In this document: piece after piece, positions 1 through 7,516 of the stretch | Layout of the letters: every line of letters starts with the position of its first letter | How positions within the stretch are numbered: the first letter of the stretch is position 1 | NCBI GenBank assembly: GCA_016176745.1 | Contig: JACOWO010000056.1 | Location: 1 to 9,237 of the forward strand | Direction of reading: 5' to 3' | DNA length: 9,237 nt | From: Nitrosopumilales archaeon | GTDB lineage: Archaea; Thermoproteota; Nitrososphaeria; Nitrososphaerales; Nitrosopumilaceae | The notes under the pieces: model-generated | The model's database searches: none | Told to the model about the DNA's origin: nothing | Seen by the model: only the letters and a program-made list of their open reading frames with translations | Program-made: the position numbers and the translations under genes

Positions 1-1431
1 TGCTAGCGAAATACAGGGGATGATAGCACTAACTGCTTGTAGTGATTTTAAGGCAGAATTGAGCTGGCCTTTTCCACCATCTATTACAATCAAGTCTGGA
101 AACTGTTGTTTTTCTTCAGACAATCTGTGATATCTACGCTTTATTATCTCGCCAATCATTGCAAAATCATCTCTTCCTTTTACCGTTTTTATCTTGAATT
201 TCCTATATCCTGATGTGTCTGGCCTACCGTCTACAAATCTTGACATCGCACCAACTGCAAACACTTCTCCATGATTTGATATATCAAAACACTCTATTAC
301 TTTTGGAATTTCTGATAGGCCAAGCTGCTCTTTTAGCTCAACAAGACCAGGCTCTGCACCCTTTGTCTCAATTAGTTCCAAGTTTTTCATTATCAAATCA
401 ATCATCTCTTTTCTTTTGCCTTTTTTTGGCACAACAATCTCTACTGAATACCCCGCGTTTTCAGAAAGCATTGATTCTAAGAGTTCTTTTCTTTCTGGGA
501 TCTGGCTTGCCACAATTGTTTTTGGAATTTTGTGTGTCGTATAATATTGGAACAAAAAGTTAGAAAACGAGTTATCACCAACTAGGTCAAAAGAAAACTT
601 GTCGCTGTCTCTAATCACGCCATTTATTTTTCTAAACGTCATGATCTGTACAATTTGATTTTGTATTTTTACTCCAAAGAATTCCTCATCAGAGTTTTGA
701 ACAAATTCCATTTTTTGTCTTGTTTGTAGATTGCCTAGTCTTTGCAAAGTGTCTCTAATTTCGCGTGCTTGCTCAAACTGAAGCAAGTCAGATGCTTTTT
801 TCATCTCTTGTTTTAGCTTTTCAGCAAAATCTTTCATCTTTTGTTTTCCCTTTAGAATTGATTCCAAATTCGAAACATGTCCAGTGTATCTTTCTTGAGC
901 TTCTTTGAACTCACATGGGGCTTCGCAGTTTCCAAGGTGGTACTCAAGGCAGGCCTTTTTTGGAAGCGTCTTGCAAATTCGTATCTTGAAGGTCTTTCGC
1001 AAAGAGCCAATCGTGAGTAATTTTGAGCTACCTTGTGTGAATGGCCCAAATATCCTGCCTGAGCCTAAAAACTTGCCAGTTCTTGTACGCCGTGTAACCA
1101 AAAGTCGTGGATATTTCTCATCTGTAATTCTAAGATAGGTGTATCGTTGCTGGTCTTTTAATTCGATATTAAAAATTGGTCTGTATCGCTTTATCATATT
1201 TGCCTCAAGCAAAAATGCCTCTCGCTCATTATCTGTCAAGACAAATTCAATATCTGAAATGTTTTCAACTAGTTTCTGTGTTTTATAGTTTTGATTTTTT
1301 AAAAAATATGATCTTACACGGTTTTTGAGATTTTTTGCCTTTCCAATATAGATTATCTTTCCAGCATCATCTTTCATCAAATAGATTCCAGGCTGACTTG
1401 GTATGTTTATTTTAGAAATATCGACAGTCAT
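1..1431 (-). CDS. uvrC: UvrABC system protein C, excision nuclease subunit (3' end outside window)
   Basis: UvrC makes both incisions flanking a DNA lesion after UvrA and UvrB have located it. The frame is open without a stop from ATG at 1431 to base 1, giving 477 visible codons. Bacterial UvrC is about 600 residues, so the C-terminal part is missing. The N-terminal GIY-YIG nuclease has GIY at residues 15-17 and YIG at 28-30. Four cysteines (C153, C161, C169, C173) match the conserved set reported to bind an Fe-S cluster in E. coli UvrC. A UVR helical hairpin that pairs with UvrB lies at about 203-235. The RNase H-like 5' nuclease shows two expected catalytic aspartates, D383 (CFDIS) and D451 (IDGGKGQ). 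The later catalytic histidine and the HhH domain fall outside the window. The start overlaps the uvrA stop as ATGA, suggesting translational coupling as last gene of uvrB-uvrA-uvrC. The family assignment is secure. Confidence 0.97.
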   Translation of the reverse strand, partial: MTVDISKINIPSQPGIYLMKDDAGKIIYIGKAKNLKNRVRSYFLKNQNYKTQKLVENISDIEFVLTDNEREAFLLEANMIKRYRPIFNIELKDQQRYTYLRITDEKYPRLLVTRRTRTGKFLGSGRIFGPFTQGSSKLLTIGSLRKTFKIRICKTLPKKACLEYHLGNCEAPCEFKEAQERYTGHVSNLESILKGKQKMKDFAEKLKQEMKKASDLLQFEQAREIRDTLQRLGNLQTRQKMEFVQNSDEEFFGVKIQNQIVQIMTFRKINGVIRDSDKFSFDLVGDNSFSNFLFQYYTTHKIPKTIVASQIPERKELLESMLSENAGYSVEIVVPKKGKRKEMIDLIMKNLELIETKGAEPGLVELKEQLGLSEIPKVIECFDISNHGEVFAVGAMSRFVDGRPDTSGYRKFKIKTVKGRDDFAMIGEIIKRRYHRLSEEKQQFPDLIVIDGGKGQLNSALKSLQAVSAIIPCISLA

Positions 1432-4241
1432 CTTTTCATAAACTTTTTGAGATGCTGTCCTGTGTAGCTTTTTGGATTATTTGCAATTTGTTCTGGTGTT
1501 CCTGTGGCAACAACTTGCCCTCCACTATCACCTCCCTCTGGTCCTAGATCAATAATCCAATCAGAATTTTTTATCACATCCAAGTTGTGCTCAATTACAA
1601 TTACAGTATTTCCAAGGTTTACTAGTCTGTTTAACACATCAAGTAATTTTTGAACATCTGCAAAGTGAAGTCCTGTTGTTGGTTCATCTAAGATATACAA
1701 TGTTTTTCCAGTTCCTTTCTTAGACAACTCTGATGCAAGCTTTACTCTCTGAGCTTCCCCCCCAGATAGTGTAGTTGATGATTGACCAAGTTTTATGTAT
1801 CCTAAACCAACATCAAAAACTGTCTGCAGCTTTCGTTTTATCGCAGGAATGTTTTCAAAAAACTGCAAAGCCTCATACGCTGTCATCTCTAAAACATCGG
1901 CAATGTTTTTTCCCTTGTATAACACAGAAAGTGTTTCAGAATTGTATCTTTTTCCCTTACACTCATCACATCTAACATAAACATCTGATAGAAACTGCAT
2001 CTCGATTTTTTTTACACCGTCGCCCTCACATGCAAAACAACGTCCATCTTGTACGTTAAATGAAAACTGGCCTGGGGCATATCCTCGCTCCTTTGAGGTT
2101 TCTGTATTTGCGTATAGTTCGCGGATGGGTGTAAATGCGCCAATATAGGTAGCAGGATTTGAGCGTGGAGTCCTTCCTATGGGGGATTGGTCAATGGCTA
2201 TGACTTTGTCGATGTTCTCAATTCCTTCGATTTTACCATGCTTTCCTGGGCGCTCATTTGACTTGTAAAAGTGAGCAGAGAGTGTCTTTAGCAGAATTTC
2301 ATTTGTCAGAGTGGATTTGCCAGAGCCTGAAACTCCGGTAATTGTGATAAAAAGCCCTAGTGGAAATTCTACATCGATGTTTTTTAGGTTGTTTTCAGAA
2401 GCCCCTCTTACAACCAGTTTGCCTTTTTGCATCCGTTTTTTGTTTTCAAGTTTTATGAGTGATTTATCTTTTAGATAAGTACCTGTAATTGATTTATGGC
2501 CATTTAGGATTTGATCTATAGTTCCTTCAAATACTACATTCCCTCCATGCACCCCTGCACCAGGTCCTAGGTCAACAATCCAGTCAGAATTTCGAATGAC
2601 TTCTTCATCATGTTCTACAACAATTACTGTATTTCCTAAATCCCGAAGCTTTGTCAGTGTTTTTATCAGTCGCTGGTTATCTCTTTGGTGCAATCCAATT
2701 GTTGGCTCATCAAGTACATACAGAACTCCTGTGAGGTTTGAGCCAATTTGTGTTGCAAGACGTATTCGTTGTGACTCTCCACCAGACAAAGTTGAGCTCA
2801 GACGATTTAATGTAAGATAATTTAATCCAACATTTTTTAGAAACTCTAGTCGTTCCTTTATTTCCTTTAGAACGTCTCGTGCGATATACTGTTCTGTCTC
2901 TGTTAGCTTTAGTTTGTTAAAGAATTCATAGCACGCGTCAATTGATAGATCACAAACATCCATTATGTTCATTGAATTTATCTTGACAGCAAGAGCTTCA
3001 GGCTTTAGCTTTTTTCCGTTACAGCCATTACATGGCGTATCACGCATAAACTGTTTTAGCCATTCTCTTTTTGCCTCAGAATCTGTTCCCATAAAGACTC
3101 GTTGCAAATTATCTAGCACTCCTTCAAACACATCCGTATATTCCCAAGACGAGTCACTTGACTTTGATTCGTATCTAAAGCGAATCCTCTGGTCTGTTCC
3201 ATAAAGAATTACTTTGAGCTGTTTTGGTGTAAGATTGTTAATTGGAGTCATTAGATTAAACCCAAACTCTTTTCCAACATGTTTCAGTGCTTGCTTTCTA
3301 AATGAGGAAAATCTGCCGCTCCATGGAACTATGGCCCCATCAAGTATTGATTTTGACTTGTCAGGTATTACTAAATCAGGGTCAAACTCCATTTTGACGC
3401 CAAGGCCATTGCAGGCCTTGCAGGAGCCAAAAGGCGAGTTAAACGAAAACGTTCTAGGCTCAAGCTCACCTATTGTAATACCACAATATGGGCATGCATT
3501 ATTTTGAGAAAACATCTTGTCTTGGCTCTCATCTGAGACTAGAACAGAGCCTTTTGCAGCCTTGATTGCAGTCTGGATTGCCTCAAAAAGCCTGCTTTTT
3601 TCAGATTTTGTAACACTGATTCTATCTACGACAATTTCGATATTGTGCCACTTTTGTCTATCAAGTGTCGGTGTTTCATCAATCTGTGTTATTTGTCCAT
3701 CTAAACGAACCCTAGAGTATCCGTCTTTTTTTATCTGCTCAAAGAGTTTTTCATACGTTCCTTTTTTTCGTTGTATTATAGGTGCTAAAACAAGAATCTT
3801 CTTTCCGTCAAAATCACGTAAGATAGAATCACAAATTGATTCAACTGACTGGTTTGAGATTTTGCGTCCACAGTTTGTACAGTAGGGAATTCCAATTCTT
3901 GCATAAAGCAGTCTTAGATAATCATAGATCTCAGTTGTAGTGCCAACAGTTGAGCGTGGATTTTTGCTTGTTGTTTTTTGCTGGATTGATATTGCAGGAG
4001 ATAATCCTTCAATTGAATCAACATCAGGCTTATCCATCATTTCCAAAAATTGTCTTGCATATGCAGACAATGACTCTACATAACGCCTTTGTCCTTCTGC
4101 ATAAATTGTATCAAAGGCAAGCGTTGACTTGCCAGAGCCAGATAAACCGCTAATTACTACAAGATTGTTTTTTGGGATATCGAGATCAATATTTTTTAGA
4201 TTGTGGTGTCTTGCTCCACGAATTTTTAATTTAGCGTTCAT
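1428..4241 (-). CDS. uvrA: UvrABC system protein A, damage-recognition ATPase
   Basis: UvrA is the dimeric ABC-type ATPase that finds distorted DNA and loads UvrB. The 937 residues match the usual length of about 940. Walker A motifs lie at 32-39 (K38) and 636-643 (K642). ABC signatures and Walker B motifs lie near 484-517 ([16 protein letters not shown]) and 826-858 ([16 protein letters not shown]). Two Cys4 zinc sites are intact: C250/C253/C274/C277 and C735/C738/C758/C761. Two more CxxC pairs (CTNC near 123 and CNGC near 405) are typical of many UvrA proteins. The start is ATG at 4241, inside the last codons of uvrB, and begins directly with the conserved KIRGAR-HNLKNI segment. An AAGGAG at 4255-4260 sits 13 bases upstream, rather far for a classic ribosome binding site. 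Transcription presumably comes from the uvrB promoter. I see no truncation or missing catalytic residue. Confidence 0.98.
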   Translation of the reverse strand: MNAKLKIRGARHHNLKNIDLDIPKNNLVVISGLSGSGKSTLAFDTIYAEGQRRYVESLSAYARQFLEMMDKPDVDSIEGLSPAISIQQKTTSKNPRSTVGTTTEIYDYLRLLYARIGIPYCTNCGRKISNQSVESICDSILRDFDGKKILVLAPIIQRKKGTYEKLFEQIKKDGYSRVRLDGQITQIDETPTLDRQKWHNIEIVVDRISVTKSEKSRLFEAIQTAIKAAKGSVLVSDESQDKMFSQNNACPYCGITIGELEPRTFSFNSPFGSCKACNGLGVKMEFDPDLVIPDKSKSILDGAIVPWSGRFSSFRKQALKHVGKEFGFNLMTPINNLTPKQLKVILYGTDQRIRFRYESKSSDSSWEYTDVFEGVLDNLQRVFMGTDSEAKREWLKQFMRDTPCNGCNGKKLKPEALAVKINSMNIMDVCDLSIDACYEFFNKLKLTETEQYIARDVLKEIKERLEFLKNVGLNYLTLNRLSSTLSGGESQRIRLATQIGSNLTGVLYVLDEPTIGLHQRDNQRLIKTLTKLRDLGNTVIVVEHDEEVIRNSDWIVDLGPGAGVHGGNVVFEGTIDQILNGHKSITGTYLKDKSLIKLENKKRMQKGKLVVRGASENNLKNIDVEFPLGLFITITGVSGSGKSTLTNEILLKTLSAHFYKSNERPGKHGKIEGIENIDKVIAIDQSPIGRTPRSNPATYIGAFTPIRELYANTETSKERGYAPGQFSFNVQDGRCFACEGDGVKKIEMQFLSDVYVRCDECKGKRYNSETLSVLYKGKNIADVLEMTAYEALQFFENIPAIKRKLQTVFDVGLGYIKLGQSSTTLSGGEAQRVKLASELSKKGTGKTLYILDEPTTGLHFADVQKLLDVLNRLVNLGNTVIVIEHNLDVIKNSDWIIDLGPEGGDSGGQVVATGTPEQIANNPKSYTGQHLKKFMKR

Positions 4242-6180
4242 TTTTCTTTTCTAACTCCTTTTGCACCCGCCTTATTCTCTCCCTACACTCAATTGCTTGC
4301 TCAAAATCCAAGTTCTCTGCAAACTTTTTCATCTCAGCTTCAGTCTCAATCATTTCCTTTACAAGGTCATGGCCTGACTTGTGTTTTATATCATCAAGTG
4401 TTGCAACTTGTGCAGGAATTGATTTTATGATAGTTTTTGGTGTGATGTTTCGCTCTTTGTTATACTCTAGCTGTTTTTTTCTACGTCTATTTGTCTCAGA
4501 GATTGCCGTCTTCATTGATTGGGTCATAATGTCTGCATACATGATTACAGCACCTTCGACATTTCGTGCTGCCCTGCCAAATGTCTGAATTAGGCTCGTT
4601 GTATTGCGAAGAAATCCCTCTTTGTCAGCGTCTAGTATGGCTACAAATGAGACTTCTGGTATGTCAAGGCCTTCTCTTAAGAGGTTTATTCCAACAAGAA
4701 CATCAAACTCGCCAAGTCTTAGCTGTCTGATTAGTTCTGTACGTTGCAGGCCTTCAATCTCTGAGTGTAGATAGCGAACCCTGATCTGTTTTTTTGATAG
4801 ATATTCTGCTAAATCTTCTGCCATTCGTTTTGTTAGTGTTGTTACTAACACTCGCTGGTTTTTTTCAGCTCTTTTTTTAATCTCAACAATCAAGTCATCC
4901 ATCTGATTTTTTGTTGGCCTTGTCTCAACTATTGGGTCTACAAGTCCTGTTGGTCTGACAAGCTGCTCTGCAATATGAAATGACTTTTTTCTTTCATATT
5001 CAGATGGAGTTGCAGAAACAAAAATGCAATTTTTTATGTATCCTTCAAACTCTTCAAATTTTAGTGGTCTGTTATCATATGCACTTGGCAGCCTAAACCC
5101 ATAGTCTATAAGCTCTCTTTTTCGTGAATGGTCTCCCTTGTACATTCCATGAAGCTGTGGGAGTGTGACATGTGATTCATCAATTACAAGCAAAAAGTCC
5201 TTTCCAAAAAAATCAAGAAGACAAAATGCTTTTTCGCCAGGCTTTCTTCCATCAAAATGTCTTGAATAATTTTCAATGCCAGAACAATATCCAAGCTCTT
5301 CAATCATTTCAAGATCAAATTTTGTTCTCATCTCTAGTCTTTGTCGTTCAAGCTCGTTTAGCTGAGGCAGTCGCTGCTTTAGCTCACCTTTGATTGATGC
5401 TACTGCTTTTTCTCTAACATCTTTTGCAACAAGATAGTGTTTTGCAGGAAATATTTTGATAGTTGAAGTCTTTCGTTTTTCTTTTAGTGTTATAGGATCA
5501 CAAATTGATATTTTTTCTATCTCGTCGCCAAATAAGGAGATTCTAACTATATCATCAGAGTACGCAGGTATTATGTCGACTGTGTCGCCTTTTACACGGA
5601 AATTGCCAGGCACAAGCTCAATCTCATTGCGCTCATATCGCGCATTGACTAGTTTTTTTATTAAATTTGCACGCTCAATTTTGTCTCCTTGTGAGACAGT
5701 AATTGACATTTCTTCCCAGTCTCGAGGCGAGCCAAGCGAGTAAATGCATGATACTGTGGCAACTATTATGGTAGGCTCACCTGAAAGCAGCATGGCAGTT
5801 GCCTCTAGTCTCATTTTTTCAATTTTTTCATTAATCTGAGTATCTTTTTCTATGTAAGTGTCTGTTTGTGGAATGTAACTTTCAGGTTGATAATAATCAT
5901 AATAGCTTACAAAATATCCAACATTGTTTTTTGGGAAAAATTGTTTTAGCTCCGAATAAAGCTGTGCAGCAAGTGTCTTGTTATGTGAGATTACAAGTGT
6001 GTTCTTGCCTGTTCTCTGTATTACATTTGCAATAGCAAATGTCTTACCACTGCCTGTTACGCCCAAAAGCGTTTGGACTTTGTTTTGCCTTACTCCTCTA
6101 ACTAACGCATCTATTGCCTGAGGCTGGTCTCCAGTTGGATTGTAATCTGATACTAACTGAAAACTTGATACTTGTTGCAC
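4231..6180 (-). CDS. uvrB: UvrABC system protein B, damage-verification helicase
   Basis: UvrB is delivered by UvrA, probes the strand with its beta-hairpin, and recruits UvrC to form the incision complex. The 649 residues are near the family norm of about 660-670. Walker A GVTGSGKT is at 40-47. The tyrosine-rich beta-hairpin that clamps DNA is at about 89-115. The Walker B DESH is at 334-337. Helicase motifs V and VI lie at about 495-542 ([19 protein letters not shown]). A C-terminal UVR domain at 612-649 matches the UvrC UVR domain. The start codon is GTG at 6178-6180 (read as Met). An in-frame TAA five codons upstream rules out an ATG start further up, and the reading begins properly before the [11 protein letters not shown] motif. 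The GTG lies about 27 bases from a TTTAAA box, so the mRNA is probably leaderless. It is first gene of the operon and overlaps uvrA by 11 bases. Confidence 0.98.
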   Translation of the reverse strand: MQQVSSFQLVSDYNPTGDQPQAIDALVRGVRQNKVQTLLGVTGSGKTFAIANVIQRTGKNTLVISHNKTLAAQLYSELKQFFPKNNVGYFVSYYDYYQPESYIPQTDTYIEKDTQINEKIEKMRLEATAMLLSGEPTIIVATVSCIYSLGSPRDWEEMSITVSQGDKIERANLIKKLVNARYERNEIELVPGNFRVKGDTVDIIPAYSDDIVRISLFGDEIEKISICDPITLKEKRKTSTIKIFPAKHYLVAKDVREKAVASIKGELKQRLPQLNELERQRLEMRTKFDLEMIEELGYCSGIENYSRHFDGRKPGEKAFCLLDFFGKDFLLVIDESHVTLPQLHGMYKGDHSRKRELIDYGFRLPSAYDNRPLKFEEFEGYIKNCIFVSATPSEYERKKSFHIAEQLVRPTGLVDPIVETRPTKNQMDDLIVEIKKRAEKNQRVLVTTLTKRMAEDLAEYLSKKQIRVRYLHSEIEGLQRTELIRQLRLGEFDVLVGINLLREGLDIPEVSFVAILDADKEGFLRNTTSLIQTFGRAARNVEGAVIMYADIMTQSMKTAISETNRRRKKQLEYNKERNITPKTIIKSIPAQVATLDDIKHKSGHDLVKEMIETEAEMKKFAENLDFEQAIECRERIRRVQKELEKKNER

Positions 6181-6204
6181 TAGACAAAATATTTAAAAAC
6201 TGAA

Positions 6205-6210
6205 TTTAAA
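6205..6210 (-). promoter_or_regulatory. Putative archaeal TATA box of the uvrB-uvrA-uvrC operon
   Basis: On the minus strand a TTTAAA box (in GCTTTAAATTC) is centred about 27 bases before the uvrB GTG. This is the spacing expected if transcription starts at or next to the GTG. A second AT-rich stretch at 6186-6198 (TTTTTAAATATTT) lies too close to serve a transcript that includes the GTG. No ribosome binding site is visible between box and start, which agrees with leaderless initiation. Confidence 0.5.
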
Positions 6211-6344
6211 GCAATGGTAATTCTGAAAGTTTGTTTAGAATTATCTTATAATGTTTTTGCGATTCTGATTGCAGTTAAATATGATGACGCTCCAAATTTT
6301 AGTTCATACTAAAGGAATGCAAGCATTATCAAAAGTAAAAAATG

Positions 6345-6354
6345 TTAAGTATTT
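6345..6354 (+). promoter_or_regulatory. Putative TATA box of the 36-codon plus-strand gene
   Basis: TTAAGTATTT is centred about 24 bases upstream of the ATG at 6373, the spacing for a leaderless archaeal transcript. No ribosome binding site precedes the ATG. This box is one of the main reasons for taking the micro-gene seriously. Confidence 0.4.
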
Positions 6355-6372
6355 GCAAAAGTATGATACTAT

Positions 6373-6483
6373 ATGTGCGAAACACTAGATGAAATTCATG
6401 AAGCACAACTTGCAGCTTTGTTAGCTAAAATGCGAAAAGAGGCAAAAGCAAAACAAGAAAAACCAATTGCAATAGCTAACTAA
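6373..6483 (+). CDS. Small hypothetical protein, 36 residues, charged helical
   Basis: I do not recognise this protein. It begins MCETLDEIHEAQLAALLAKM and ends in a lysine-rich stretch followed by IAIAN. The composition (Ala, Glu, Lys, Leu, with no Trp or Tyr and no low-complexity run) suggests one amphipathic helix with an acidic N-terminal half and a basic C-terminal half. There is no membrane segment or signal peptide, and only one cysteine. It is the only plus-strand gene I can support in the window. Support comes from a TATA-like box at leaderless spacing and protein-like composition. It converges with the 74-codon gene at 6490-6714, leaving 6 bases between the two stops, so the two transcripts must overlap at their 3' ends. 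ORFs of this size also occur by chance, so confidence is moderate. Confidence 0.5.
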   Translation: MCETLDEIHEAQLAALLAKMRKEAKAKQEKPIAIAN

Positions 6484-6489
6484 AAACAG

Positions 6490-6714
6490 CTAATCCAACT
6501 GTCGCCGCATATAGCTAGCTTCTGCTTTTCTAATCTTTATAGACTCTGCAACATCTTGTGTCATATCAATTAAATCATGAAGCTGTAGATTTGGAATAAT
6601 TTCATTGTCTTTTTGTTGTTCGATTTCAAACTCAATGTCTGAGAGTACCTCGACATTTTCATCAATAATTTTAAAACACTCAGCTAGATACTCTTCAATC
6701 TTTTTATCTTCCAT
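6490..6714 (-). CDS. Hypothetical protein, 74 residues, acidic and helical
   Basis: I do not recognise the family. The protein is small, rich in Glu, Asp, Ile and Lys, and starts MEDKKIEEYLAECFKIIDEN. The pattern of hydrophobic residues suggests two or three helices: about 3-18, 21-34 (with a Glu/Gln-rich end) and 45-72, the last ending in a basic KAEASYMRRQLD tail. There is no signal peptide, transmembrane segment or metal-binding motif. The ATG at 6714 is the only possible start, because an in-frame TAG lies two codons upstream. An AT-rich box at 6741-6750 lies about 30 bases upstream. The net acidic charge and helical pattern would suit a cytosolic protein-protein interaction module, but that is inference only. 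It converges with the 36-codon gene. Confidence 0.7.
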   Translation of the reverse strand: MEDKKIEEYLAECFKIIDENVEVLSDIEFEIEQQKDNEIIPNLQLHDLIDMTQDVAESIKIRKAEASYMRRQLD

Positions 6715-6740
6715 TAGCTATACTTGCAATTTCACTCATG

Positions 6741-6750
6741 TAAAATAATT
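6741..6750 (-). promoter_or_regulatory. Putative TATA-like box of the 74-codon gene
   Basis: AATTATTTTA on the minus strand is centred about 31 bases before the ATG at 6714. This would give a leader of only a few bases. The match is weaker than the boxes before uvrB and the flavoprotein gene, and the region is AT-rich, so chance is possible. Confidence 0.3.
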
Positions 6751-6799
6751 TCGAAGAACCCACTTTTTACTATTTACAACCCTTTATTTCACAATGACT

Positions 6800-6967
6800 C
6801 TACCATGAGGGGTCCTCTGTCATCCTGACGCCCTTATCTGTTACTTCAAAGCCCATTGTCTTTAGTGTCTCTTTTGCAGTCTTTGAGTTGTGCTCAAGAA
6901 TCTTTTGTGCTAACTTTATTCGCTCATTTTTCTGGATGTGTTGTCCTATCTTGTATTTTCCTTTCAT
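6800..6967 (-). CDS. 55-codon ORF, likely the detached C-terminal part of the upstream flavoprotein
   Basis: The 55-residue ORF starts ATG at 6967 and ends TAG at 6800-6802. It begins MKGKYKIGQHIQKNERIKLA and ends MTEDPSW. It lies 11 bases after the stop of the flavoprotein ORF and has no promoter or ribosome binding site of its own. Its first residues resemble the GKxKxxQ-type tail that follows the last beta strand in several FMN-binding pyridoxamine-phosphate-oxidase-like proteins. Deleting one copy of the 14-bp tandem repeat at 6977-7004 joins the two ORFs in frame through the residues VIKVIPES-MKGK, giving 210 residues. I therefore infer that it was once the C-terminus of that protein. 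It may now be untranslated, translated by reinitiation, or an artefact of a sequencing or assembly error. A separate small protein is the alternative reading. Confidence 0.55.
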   Translation of the reverse strand: MKGKYKIGQHIQKNERIKLAQKILEHNSKTAKETLKTMGFEVTDKGVRMTEDPSW

Positions 6968-6976
6968 TGATTCAGG

Positions 6977-7004
6977 TATTACTTTGATAATATTACTTTG
7001 ATAA
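6977..7004. repeat. Perfect 14-bp tandem duplication (two copies) across the flavoprotein stop codon
   Basis: TATTACTTTGATAA occurs twice back to back, at 6977-6990 and 6991-7004, without mismatch. On the coding (minus) strand the second copy creates the ending ILSK-stop of the flavoprotein ORF. Fourteen is not a multiple of three, so gain or loss of one copy changes the downstream reading frame. Loss of one copy restores a single 210-codon ORF covering both neighbouring ORFs. Confidence 0.95.
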
Positions 7005-7446
7005 CTGCTACCTCATCTACAACTTCCATCTCAGCTTTGATTGGATCATATCCACCTTCTGGTTGGTATTTTTTCATTAGGCCATTTAGCGCCATTGTTT
7101 TTTCATTTCTATCATCTACTATTATTCCCCTGCCTTTGATTACAACACTAATGTAAAGCGTATCAGCTTGTGATGCATCGGTTGGGTGTGTAAAATATGA
7201 TGGCAAAAATTGTAAGCTTCTATCTACTTCAAAGCCTACCTTGTCATTGCGTCTGATGTTGTCTAATTTTTCGCCTTTTGTATGAGAATGCATGTATATT
7301 GAATCATTTAAAAACACAAAATTCATCGGAATAATCTGAGGATAGCCGTTTCCATCAATACTGCAGATCCTTCCAGTATGTTCCTGATTTAAAAACTCGA
7401 CAATCTTTTCCTTTGATTTTATCTCTAATCGTCCTAATAGCTGCAT
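6979..7446 (-). CDS. Pyridoxamine 5'-phosphate oxidase-related FMN-binding split-barrel protein, probably C-terminally truncated
   Basis: The 155 residues match the small flavin-binding split-barrel group (Pyridox_ox_2-like). Residues 24-46 hold the first strands (TGRICSIDGNGYPQIIPMNF), and residues 49-75 hold the strand, HSHTKGEK and DKVGFEVD segment that typically contacts flavin phosphate. Later strands cover about 95-110 and 140-152. Members bind FMN, F420 or haem and act as reductases or oxidases in the cytosol; the substrate here cannot be told from sequence. The ATG at 7446 has a TTTAATAAT box 28 bases upstream, so the mRNA is likely leaderless. The last three residues (LSK) and the stop come from the second copy of a 14-bp tandem duplication. 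Without it the frame continues into the 55-codon ORF. The main barrel is present, so the truncated form might still fold. Confidence 0.85.
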   Translation of the reverse strand: MQLLGRLEIKSKEKIVEFLNQEHTGRICSIDGNGYPQIIPMNFVFLNDSIYMHSHTKGEKLDNIRRNDKVGFEVDRSLQFLPSYFTHPTDASQADTLYISVVIKGRGIIVDDRNEKTMALNGLMKKYQPEGGYDPIKAEMEVVDEVAVIKVILSK

Positions 7447-7469
7447 CTAGTCTTTGATTCCTTTGAAAT

Positions 7470-7478
7470 ATTATTAAA
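7470..7478 (-). promoter_or_regulatory. Putative TATA box of the flavoprotein gene
   Basis: TTTAATAAT on the minus strand is centred about 28 bases before the ATG at 7446, giving a leaderless or nearly leaderless transcript. The same core, TTTAATAA, precedes the F420-type oxidoreductase gene. An AAGGA lies 12-16 bases before the ATG but may be incidental. Confidence 0.5.
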
Positions 7479-7516
7479 TCTAAAACTAGCTTGTTTATAG
7501 GCCCTTGAAAAAGGTC

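Noticed and set aside
213..563. 116-codon plus-strand ORF starting MCLAYRLQIL
   Set aside because: It lies wholly antisense to uvrC. Its composition (Leu/Gln/Ser-rich, no recognisable motif) is what the complement of a coding frame gives.
905..1138. 77-codon plus-strand ORF opposite uvrC, and the 65-codon minus-strand ORF at 852-1049
   Set aside because: Both overlap the continuous uvrC frame, which I checked codon by codon from 1431 to 1 without a stop. They are shadows.
3408..3425. Apparent short repeat TTGCAGG twice in uvrA
   Set aside because: It encodes the CxxC zinc motif (CKACNG), so the repetition follows from the repeated cysteine codons.
3517..3885. 122-codon plus-strand ORF within uvrA
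   Set aside because: It is antisense to conserved UvrA sequence and has no family signature or promoter.
7498..7516. Small hairpin CCTT-TTTC-AAGG just after the F420-type oxidoreductase stop as a terminator
   Set aside because: The stem is only 4 bp and no T-run follows on the minus strand, so it does not support a terminator call.
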